NCBI RefSeq assembly: GCF_032362555.1
Contig: NC_083519.1
Location: 3,303,501 to 3,367,500 of the forward strand
DNA length: 64,000 nucleotides
Source: Amyelois transitella
Lineage: Eukaryota; Arthropoda; Insecta; Lepidoptera; Pyralidae
Direction: 5' to 3'
The stretch's first letter is position 1, and every line of letters begins with the position of its first letter. The translations under genes were made by a program, and so were the position numbers. Under the pieces are notes generated by a model, which did no database searches, was not told the DNA's origin, and saw nothing but the letters and a program-made list of their open reading frames with translations. Shown here in pieces: positions 10,401 through 22,400 of the stretch.

Positions 10401-13400
10401 TCGCTGATTGTATTGACAGGAACTTTACTGAGCTGATGAAGGAGTTGGATCCTAAGGGTCATATCAGGTAAAAGGTCATAACAGCTCGACAGATCTTGAT
10501 TGAGAGAAAGGCCCACTTTCAGTTTTCCCCAACAACGATGGCCGACTCCTAGTTTTGTAGCTTAAAATTTCTACTTTTTCTCCAAATTTTAATGTCGTCG
10601 TCTCTAAATTTTAATGTCGTAACAGTGTTGTACCATCTGAAACTCCTGATATTACCTAAGTTTTTAAAAAATAAACTATAACTAAACTTCATAAAAATAT
10701 TACTCGAACCATCTGTCAAGATTTTCACTAAATATTTCATCAAGATCAATAAATGTATTACTTATATTCCGAACCTTCTAGACTTTTCGTCCTCTGGCTT
10801 CACGACATCCACGGTCTCAGAGACAACACCCGCGCGTACGCCGACCAGATCAGCTGCGATAGAGACGGGTACTTTGCGGAGCTGACCACGCATGCTGACG
10901 TCACGGAGCAGGTCATACAGATCCTGAGAGTCCTCGAGCGGCCTCTAGTGTCGCAGAGGAAGGAAAGGCTAAAAGTGTTCAGCGATGTCTACGCTCATGT
11001 GGAGGTAATAAAGTCACTGTAAAGTCAAAGGTAAGAATGATTGAATTTAAAGATAGTCTTCCCATTTGTCTAGGAAATAAGTATCTATCTTTATAAGGAA
11101 GGAAGAACTGTAAGATTGAGCAGTTGAAAAATTCACAATTTAGGGATCTTGAAACCTGCCGTGCCAACCTATTACATACCATATTTATCGTTTATTTATA
11201 TGTATTTTTGCAACATAATAACATAAACATTACAAACAAAGATACAAACATTTTACTGGCTGTATCCCCAGAATATTTTGTTTAGTTTATAATAATTTAT
11301 CTATAAGTGATCCTATTGGTCCTCATTACCATCTATGTATCATCATCGCTTTCCCAGGATCCACGAAGAGCAGAACTCTATTGGCAACTGAAAGAGAACG
11401 CCGAGCAAATGTACAGGTATAAACAGCTTCGGAAAGACAAGAAAGCGCTGCTTAACAGTTCCCGTCTGATGGAAGACTACTTACACCAAGAAACATTGGT
11501 AAGACTTACAAACTTACCAAAAATTTGTTCCTAGTTTTGTTTACACACTTAACATTTCACGCACGTTTCTTCTAAATAGGCATTTAAAAGAAACGTGCCT
11601 AGTCCTAAAAAGAAGTTTGATCGTCAAATAAAGCTTTATTAGCTTCGCGCCTGGACATTCTTGGTGAAGAAGGTTAGAATGTAGAGCTTGTCCTTAAAAT
11701 AAAATAGTTCTTAAATGTAGTTAAAGAATTGAATTTTCTCGTCTCAATTCTCATGGTATATGGTTGTTTTGTTTCAGGATACAGACGGCCATTATTATGA
11801 GGGCGAGGAAATCGACTACCGGCTCCAAATAAGCGTCTCAGTACCAGTTTTTGATTTCACTACCGTAGAGGTAAGTTCTCATTATTATGCCTATGTAATT
11901 CGTAACTGTAACGTATAAATTGACTTATTCATATTTTCCTTTACAGAATATTACTAAAAAGTTGGATGAGGTAAGAATTATTTATTTTAATAATAATTCG
12001 AATCCCACATTTAAGGGAAAAAAAACCGTTAAACCTACATTAGATTTTTAAACGGCGGCGGACATTGCAACCGACTAAAAAGAGTAAGGGACGAAAGTTC
12101 GGTTCAAGATCTGTTCATAAAATCGTCACAGAACTAAAATAAAATTTCCACTTCGTATATAATATCAACATCACGCATGACAATAATGTGTAACATTATA
12201 ATATATGTATTTATTCATATCCGTTTTAGATATACATATATGTACCTATGTCATGCATGGTGTGGATATTATTAACGAAGTATTATTATTTTTTATTTTA
12301 TTAAGAATATTCATTTCAGTTGGCCACGTATTTAATGTGTCAACATGCTGCGCTATAATAAAAAAATATTTGTTTCTATTTCAGGAAAAGCAGAGAATAT
12401 CTACAAGAACGGTAACTAACTGTCATTAAAATTACTGTTAACTGTAATTACCTTTGTTTCACCCAAGCTCTTCAGGACATATTTTTGCACTGTTTTCATT
12501 ATTCTATCATATTAAAAATAATTATATTATTTTATTTGTTTACAAATTTATGTACACAGAAACATCGAGAATGACAAACACAAGAAACAAAGTTACATAT
12601 GTACTGCTGATTTCAAAGAAATCTCTTATAGCATTATCTTTATTAATAAATATGTTTAATAAAACATAGTAATTACTCCCTATTGTGTCTAATCAAATGT
12701 CAAATCATGTCCTAAACTTCTTTTTTCAGTACCCAGTAAATCGCCTGTTGGGGGTCGCAGGGGTTGACATTCCAATAGATCATCTTAAATTAATACTACC
12801 ATATTACCAGGTAACAAACCATTCAATCTAATTGACACAGGCACAAATAGATTCATTCAAATGAGTTTGAATCATTTCAGCTCGGAGGGGGCGGTGACCT
12901 GTTCGTGCTCGACCACCGAGGCAACATCGTACTGCATGATAATTTGAAGCCAGTTGTAAGTTCTTCTTCGTAAATATATATAAGTAGTCCCCAACACTTT
13001 AGGTAAGGTTAGGACCATTCCATCTCTTTCTTATGGATGTCGTAGGAAGCCACTAAGGTAATAGGCAATTTCATCTCATGCAGCTTTTACCATGATCCGT
13101 TACGGATTAGGTTCCCCTGCTAAGTGGGCGGATTTAAAAAGGAGTCGCTTCGAGTGAAAACCTGACTTACCCAATCTAGGAAGAAGAAGAAAACATGTAA
13201 GCCGTATTTTGCATAAGGTCGTATACAGAAAGAATGCTGGAACGTTTATTCGTTACAAACATACAAATCTTTGTATATGTAACGAATAATGTGAAGACTT
13301 CACATTCACTTTTTCCAGCTTGATGGCGATATTTTGAAGCCAGGTTACCGCACCGTCGACTTCTCTGAAATGGAACAGGCTGGTGTAAGTCACCCGCCAA

Positions 13401-16400
13401 GGCGATATCCTCAGAAATGGCGAGAGGTTAGTATCTAAAATTACAAAAAACCTACATATTAGTCACGCATAAGGTGAAGGTGGCTAAATATAATGCTAAA
13501 GCTTTATAAAGTTACACAAAATAAAATAATGCATATTGAACAACTAGTGGAATTAATGAGATGTTAGGAATCGTGGAGTGGAACTTGAAAGATGTAGTCT
13601 CTGCGTACCCCTCCGGGAAAAAGGCGTCATTTTCATGTATTTATTTGTGTGTCATAAACTTTGTGCATTTTAACTTCTTTTTTTTATAGAAAGCACTATT
13701 TGTTTTTCTATTACCCATATCACCATTAACTTAATCATCACATAACATTTATCATCCAGCCTTCAACTTCAATTGTCTGTTGCCATGATTACAATTACAC
13801 AATCCAAAATACTACAAACAAAGAGGCGGATACACAATATTATCACCAAATCCAGTAATAGCATTTACTTGTTTTTATTATCGTAATAGGATTACGTTTA
13901 ATTAAGTACTTTTATTGTTTTAGCTTGGTGTAGCATTGGTGGTAGATCAAACAAACAGAAGCAGGAGTATTCTTACGTACCTAAAATCATGCATCATTCA
14001 GATGGCAGGGAATATTTACATCTTTTCACTTGCCCCCGATTCCTATAGGAATATATACATTATAGTATTTCATCTACATACATTCATGGTTCTCTTCATG
14101 CAAGCTTGTCAGTTTAAGATAATTTTGATTATTTTTATCCCAGTTGGGTCGCCCCAACTTGATTTTTTCTATGATCCTTTCAGATAGGTACCTGGGCGAC
14201 TGTAGTATATCCACATCCCTTTTTGGGATAAGTTAGCCATTGGTGTTTTTCTTTACTTATATTTCGTTATACTATTAAGTACCTACCATAATGTGCAACC
14301 TAGGCTCCTTTTCAATTGAGGAAACCTGGATTAACGCCTGAAGAAAAAGTACCTACAATGAAGACGTTACAATTTTTATTTATAAAAAAAACCAATCCAG
14401 TTGGGTCGCAAATCCAGAAAAAAACGATTTTCCCATAATTTCACCCAAAAACATTCACCTGGAGAAAGAGAAGTGTACCTACCATAAAACCTTAAAGAAC
14501 ATCATTTTTCCCAGCTCCGCAAGGCACTGGTCTTAGACCAAACTAACGGGAGCAGGACAATCCTAGCGAAGAACATCTTCGACGGCGGCATGAGGGCGAG
14601 GGTGGAACAGCGGGAGTATCACTGGCAGCGGGTGCTGGAACACTACACGGCGGTGGTGGTGATCCCCGCCAGCTACAACCGGCGCCGAGCGGTGCCCGCG
14701 GGAGTTTTCACGCAGAAATTGGCGGCTGAAGCTCTGAAGACGCTATCGAGGAGCGAATTTTCTATCCATCCTCAATGGTAATCTAATTATCTTAAGTGCG
14801 GTTAAGATTTTATGGTTAATTGAACAAAAAGTGTATGTAGATACTTTGAATTTTCTCGATGCTAATCTAAATTCCGTCATAACACCATTCAGCTCAACGT
14901 TGCCTTTTCGTCGGGTCTTTTCGAGACTATTGGTCCTATCTACCACGTAAGGAACATGTGGTAAAAGATCAAGGGTAAGTACAGTAAGTACAGTTCAGTT
15001 CAGTTCAGTAAGTAAGAACAGTTCCCACTGTGGTACACCCGCACACATACACACAGTGGTACACCCGCACCACTGGCAACGGCTGCAGCACCATCACATC
15101 AATGGTGCTGCAGCTAAAGCTCTGAAGACGTTGTCAAAACTCTTTAAGAGACTTGGGATTCTTCTTTAGAAGCGATAGGCTAGCAACCTCTCACTATTTG
15201 AATCACATTGACTCTGTATTTGACCGCGACATCGCAATTTCTTTGTTTTTTTTTTACCTTTACAGTTGGGGAAAACTTTTCAAGGTATAGTAAGCTGCTA
15301 AGAAAAATATACCACCTTGATATAGTAGATCGAAGGTGGTATCTTTTGTTGTGCATTGTACTTATTTCAAATTTATAAGAAACTTGCTTGTTTAAGTAAT
15401 TAAAATCTAATCAAATTATCATTTCTATCATCTACGTGACGTGGGACTCACGTAGGACGTGGTAGATGTGCGATTAGATTTCAAATATATTATGAGTACA
15501 AGGATCACACCAAAATTAATAAGACATTCTAATAACTCGATTCGATCGATTCAAAGAGTTTTCGGTATTCGACCCTTAAGAATAGGACCCCTTCATATCT
15601 TTCCCATGGATTTCATAAAAGGCGAATAAGGGAGGGGCTTAATAACCTTGAGATTCTTTTTGTAGGGACGGGCTAGCGACCTGTCGGTATTTGAATCTCA
15701 ATTCCATCGGTGGGCCATACAGCTGAACTTGACGTTTAAACGTTTACATTTTTTCTAGTAAATAAACTCCTTGAAACTCAATTGGCTGCCGAGGACTAGT
15801 CAAGTTGGACATAGTAACTAGACTATATATACTATGTCCTTTCTTCTTTTTCCTTCTTAGATTATTTTTCTTCTTTAGACTTTGCAGGCGAACCTATGTA
15901 ACTATAACGACGAAACATATTGGATCGAAGTTCATAATATCGGTAGGAATTGCACAATCAACCAGCCAAAAGCTGGTCCAATGACTATCTACAGATAAGA
16001 TAACAATCTGTATTTCCCAGGCTGTACTGCCGACACGTGGAGCCAAGGTTCACGACCCGTGAAGACGAGGTCCGACACTTCGTCAGGAGGAGAAGCGAGG
16101 AACCAAACTTTGCCATGAAGAAAACCGACTACTTCTTTTCTTCCATCGGACCTGGTCTATTTGATGAACCATATCAATGTTAGTAAGAAGTGTTGGTATT
16201 ATTGCAAAATAAAATGGAAAAAAAATTTCTACGAGTTTATCGCTGAGTCAGTGTCTCAAATTTGAACTTATAAAGGCTAACTCGAACTGTAGGTATCGCG
16301 TGTGTTGGACTATTTATTCATATTTAACAATTAGTTTCGCTCTCACAATTTCAACTAATAACGACGTAATTGAAATTTGAATTGCATAATTGATTTATTT

Positions 16401-19400
16401 CTAGCAGTTCAACTAACACGGCACACCAAAGTTCGATACGATTTGTATGGAGCAGCTTTCTTACAAACATCACGTAGAGCCTCTACGACGTACCTGGTAG
16501 ACTCTCTAAAGATCGTAGCAATTCGTAGAGCCTCTACAAAGTGTATATTTTACAAACAGTTATTTAAATTAATAAGCAAATTTTCTGTACTGTACTCATG
16601 AAACACAGTAATTTGAGACCACATAAGTAGAGAAATGAAAATCCCCACTACGATACAAGGTCAATTCCTCACCAACAGTTAGTTGGCTTTACCAAACTTT
16701 GTGATTGCTGCGCTCTTCTCGCTTTTACGTTTTTAATACAAAGGTCGATAACGAAGATAAAACATTAACAGGTAATGAAGAATTAATGGCCCGGCTGTGC
16801 AAGGAGGCTGTAGCGACCGCGAAGTGGGCGGACGAGCACGAGGACCCCGACAGCGGTCGGGACTGCTCCAACTGCGAGCTGGGATCAGTCACGGCCTTCT
16901 TTGCCAGCGGTAACTTATCTTTAATAAGAAACGGGGAAATGACTTACTAGCTTTAGGATCACGGTCATAGGTGGATCCTATGCTCCGCTCTAGAAGAAAG
17001 AAAACCAGGATAAACACTAGAAGGATGATGAGGAGATCCCGACAACGGCCGGGGCTCCCCTACTGCAAACTAGGATCACCGCCTTCTTTGCGAGCGTTAT
17101 ATTATTATCTTAAGAGTTCTTATCTTAAGAGTTCCATCAGTTCTAAGTCACCTTGATAAAAACTATATCAAGGTGACTTAGAACTGATGGAACGACTGCG
17201 CAAAAAAGCTGTATTGTGAAAAATAGGAGTGGATTAGAAAGGTAACTCACGAAGTGGCTCCTATTTGATCTCCATGTCCACAACCCTGTTTACAATTGAA
17301 CCTAAAATCTCACATTAAATCTCTTATCATGGCTGTTGGACTAGCTTTTTCCTAGAGGCTCGTTTCCTTAAGTGATCCTATCGCAGAATATTACACTGTC
17401 GCTTTTTTATTTTATTTTCCTCATAAATGTTTTTAACATTTTAGAAAGCGGTCTAACCCGTTGGCAGCAATACCACGCGACGACGTCCCACCTCGAGCCA
17501 CCAGACGGGTCTGTCTGGCCCGGCGGCCCCAGCGAGACCTGGTACAAGCGCGCCGTGTCCTTCCCTGACACATTGGTGATACATGCTCCTGTTACTCCTT
17601 ACAGGAAGATGCGGAATTCCGACGTCAGAGTAAGACCGGTGAGGAGTTCTAATTACATTTTACTACTAGTAGTTATTTCATATTTCAATATCTCAGTCCA
17701 TCGTAGTTGTTTCTTTCAATATGTGTAATTTGTTCCGTATATGTTACTATAATTATGTTACGTTTCAGTATACATATGTTCTGTAGCAGCTAAACTTGGG
17801 CTTCGATTCGTCTATTGGCTTTGTCTTCCCTTACAGGATGAAGACATAGGTATTTGAATTAAAATTTTGTGATGAGTTTTATTTTTATTCAATCCAGCAA
17901 GCATAAACGGCTATTACACATTTACATATACATTAATTTAGCTTGTGGACAAATCAGACAGTGGTGATTGAAAAAAGAGTCAACTACCATATTCATATAA
18001 CAATTTCCATATAATTTCTCTCTATTTTAGTTCCATCAAAAAGAACTTAAGAACCAACAAACTGTAGAAGGGTTTAAAGACTTTATAAAACCTTGTAAAT
18101 TGAATTGCGCGTGAATATTGACATTGACTGATCTAGAAGTGGCTCGAAGTCGGTAACATTATCATCTTTAATTTTTGTGATAACAATCTAATATTTTGCC
18201 GTTTTTGATAACAATTTAAACATGCCTATAATTTCTGATAAAATATGTTTTACACTATAGGGCAAATATTTCGCAATACTTAGGTTTCAAAATAACTGTT
18301 ATATAGTAACCACACACAAAGTATTATAAGCGAAGACTAGCTCCGCAGCTAGTTATAATAAATAAGAATTTTCAAATTATAATCAATAAAGGGAACAAGA
18401 ACTGAGACTGTAAAGTGTAGAATAACCTTTTCTCACTATCCCATAAATTCTCTCTCATGAAATATTCTTGTGATTGCCTGGTAGAGATTGTATAATGCGA
18501 TAAGGCCGCCTTTTGTACATTACCTTGGTATACGTTCAGGATAAGTTATTTTGTTAAACTTTATGTGCAATAAAGGGTATTCTAACTTCAACCTATTTAT
18601 ATATTTATTTTAGTGTATGGGTTGAAAATTTAGCACAAAATAATCTGTAATACTCTCAGAAATCGGTATATAGAATATTACAATTTATATAACAACAATA
18701 AAGCCCCAAATAACGCTACAGCAAAACCTAATCATTTAACTTCCTACTCATGAAACCTCATGTGATTCACTCTCTTTGTTATCGTTATCAGTGAACCCAT
18801 TAATTACACGTACCTAACAATATTTCCGCGCAATGATAAAAGACAAATCACTGTTCTTGACTTCTGTATCGGATAACGAACGTTATCTATTTTAAATGCA
18901 TTCTTTATTCTATACAAATATATACCTTTAATATTTGTGTACATAATGATATCATATATGTAGGTACTGTACTGTACAGTTGGGTGAAAAAGTCCAACTT
19001 AACGAAATATTTTCTAAGAAAAAGTAAGTATTCAAGATAATATTGCCCATAAAAAATACAAATGTAGTAGAAACATACATCATGAATATGTTGAGCAAAG
19101 GCGAACTTATCGCTAAGCAATCTCTTCCAGGCAATCTAAAATATATGGACTTTTGCACTTTGGTACTAAGGAGTACTCATATATGTTATAATTGATTGTG
19201 AAGGTAGTGAATAAAGCAAGTCTTGGTCTCACATGCCTTTCATTTACAACATGGCGACAGCTGTGGGATACATATTTATTAGGAATAAGCAATATATTAT
19301 TATTTCAAACATTTCCTTAGACCGTTACCTTTATTATTTTTATGATTGCCCTTTTTGATTTCGCAACTCTATCAAATATCAATAGCGTTTTATTTTAGTA

Positions 19401-22400
19401 TAAATACTTGTACCTACCCATACACAGTAACTCTTTACATTTGATGTATACCTATGTTTATTGGTTTAATTATGATTATTTTCAGATAATGATGAACCGG
19501 TCTTTATTAATTGAACGATATGGTGAAATCAAGATTTCTTATGTCGTGGATTCAAATCACTGTCATTTTTGTAAATTTAAAATTTATTAGAATCCACCTC
19601 AAACTCATTGTGCATAAACCTCAATTTTTTCAGACTTAAAGAAGAAGGAGATTCCTAATTCGACCGTATTTTTGTTATATTTATATTATACGCAGGTAGG
19701 TGAGCGATCCGAATGGCTGACCGCCGCCCGGACGCTGGGGACTCCGGCCAAGGGCACGGTGGGTGTCGCAGGGTTCCACTTCCATCCTAGACACATGGAA
19801 GACGTTCTGCGAGCTACGACGAACTTTCCGGTAAGATTGTGCTTTAAGATATTTTATCGTGACAGGAAAATTAGTTATAAAAAAATATTTTTTCAGGGAT
19901 TTATATTTTTACCTGACTGACGTCCCACACTAACACTCAAACTATTTATGTATAACATAAGTAACTGAAAACTTCAGAAAATGTTTTGAACATAATTATG
20001 TGCAATTAACTAGTTATGCACCAACTGCTGTCTGAAATTTCTTGAATCATTCAAAACTCTAATATTACAACTATACTAACTACTGAAGTTATTATATTAT
20101 TATCATTTTCATTCCACAATCAGGGCTGTAATTGCTCATTTAAAATATTTAGATAGATATCTCTTATTATTTTAGTGTACCAGTACAAATAAGGACAAAT
20201 GTGAGGTCCAATGCGACGGCATCATCTGGTCTTGCGTGGTGATCGACGAGGGGGCTTGGATCGTGGCCGGAGACTTAGAATACGAGAGGAAGACCACAGA
20301 GTACCCTGTGAGGCGCCACCTAGCGGCCGTGTACCCGGCGGCTATGTCAGCCCTACTGAACCATACCGTGTATCGGCTGAATTGGATTCATGACTATCAA
20401 GCGGTATGCTTCCCGAGGAAGGATAGCTCGGCTGCGATTGCTGTTGTAAGTTTGTGGACATTCTAGACCCTCTCGGCAAATAAGGCCAGAATCATCCATT
20501 CATTCGTATAGATATAAGCAATCATGAGCACTAATAAGTAAAGCGCGTTATTTTCCGGGAACTCTTTAATACTTAGATTGTTGTATTTGTGATATATACA
20601 TACATAAAATCACGCCTCTTTCCCGGAGGGGTAGGCAGAGACTACCTCTTTCCAATTGCCACGATCTCTGCATACTTCCTTCGCTTCATCCACATTCATA
20701 ACTCTCTTCATGCTTTATGTTATTGATGTGTTTGTGATAACCATTTACTTTTAAGTTTTAACCCATGAGATTGAAGGACCTTTAATTTTAATAACAGTAA
20801 CATCACACATAAACTTAGTAGGTACTTTGTTTTCTGTACTTTTCTTAATCCTCAATTTGACTTATTATTATATTTTCTCCTTCAGATTTCGACCCTGCTG
20901 AAATCTTTTTGGTGCACTGCGATAGTTCTTTTTCATCTTTCGAAGGAAATTGGAACGTTTTTCACTTTACTTGGTTCCAGTAAGTATCTCTCTTTAATCA
21001 ACTAAGAAACTATAATTGACAGCAGACAATAGAACAAGCAAACCCCGTAAGTCAAATAACTAATCTTTAGTCAACCGACTTTTGACAAGAATAAGATGAA
21101 GGAATTACTTTTCTTGGTTAATAAAAAATCTAGTAACTAATGTCTTCTGCATAAACTGTAGTAAGAAGTCTTTTATAATAAAAATGCTTACATGTGTCTT
21201 CCAGCTAGTTTTGTAAACGCCGACACCGAGGAAGAAAAAAGGAAACGTCGTCGTCGTCTGTTCCGGGACTACGAGTTGGAGAAATACGAGAGTCTGTACG
21301 ACGATCGAGTGCTCGTGAATCGCACGCGCATCGCCGCCTGCGACCGCTCGCGGCCCATGTATCAGCTGCAGGTGAAGCGCAAGAATTATTTTTTTGAGCT
21401 TTCTCATTGCCTGTTCCTAGTGGCACACTCCATCGCTATGATCTGGAAAACTAGGCTTTGAGTCATGCACGCCTGCGACCACACAATTAATTTGAGTAGG
21501 TTGACCAATTTCATTTGGTAAGATTTGATTTGCTTTGACGTATTGACTCGTCTGTGCATGAACAGCTGATTTACGAACTTTGCTAAGACATTGTCTTTTC
21601 TTTCCTCTCGATGTTAAGACGTACATATGCCTAATTGTCAGCTTTGGTGAATAAGCGAGAGTAGGTACGTCGTAAATAGTGAAACGCCGATTACAGTTGT
21701 ATGATAAGTACACATTATCACCAAAATTTTTATAAACCGACAGGACACGAAAGAAGCTAAAGAGGCTTTGAAGCAGTCCATGTCTCCCTGCAAATGGCCA
21801 CTTGTAGCAGCCCCTGTGCCCGGAACGAACCTGCTTCTGTTGGCCGTGTACAAACTGTGCGACTACACTGGAGGCCGCGCTGTTCCCGACCCGCTCACTA
21901 ACCAGAAGGTACGATGTTTCTAGAAGCATTTTAATAAAATAGGACACTAAGTAACAAACGGACAATAGGAAATTAAAGTCTTGAAAAAAAAATTGTGAAA
22001 TACCAAGCCCTGATGCATCCCTTGTTTCCTTGCCGCTGGCCTGGCAGATATTTTTTATTTAAATATTGATAACGTGTAATTCCAGGCATCAATGAAAAAA
22101 AGAAATGGGCCACACTATTTCTTTTCTATGAGTGTCGTAAAAGGCGACTAAAGGCTAGGCTTTTAAACTTGGAATTCTTCTTTTAGACTATTCGATAGGC
22201 TAGCAACCTGACACTATTTGAATCTCAATTCTATCATTAAGCCAAGATTGTTGTCTCTGTCTATCCCGTAATATAGTCCCGGGATATAGGAGTGATTGTA
22301 TGTATGTAAACAGCAGACATAAAAATAGTACACAATTGTATACTAATTTACAGACTTATAATTGTACTTACCTCAGGTTTCTGAATCTGCAATCATTATG

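Noticed and set aside
13384-13389. Alternative donor GT|GTAAGT inside exon 14 of the alpha2-delta-like gene
   Set aside because: The motif is good, but the longer exon ending at 13426 keeps phase 0 with exon 15 and reads on sensibly; I kept the longer form, though both could be used.
17838-17850. A 13-nt micro-exon in intron 18 of the alpha2-delta-like gene (CTTACAG before, GTATTT after)
   Set aside because: Thirteen nt would break the frame between exons 18 and 19, which join correctly without it.
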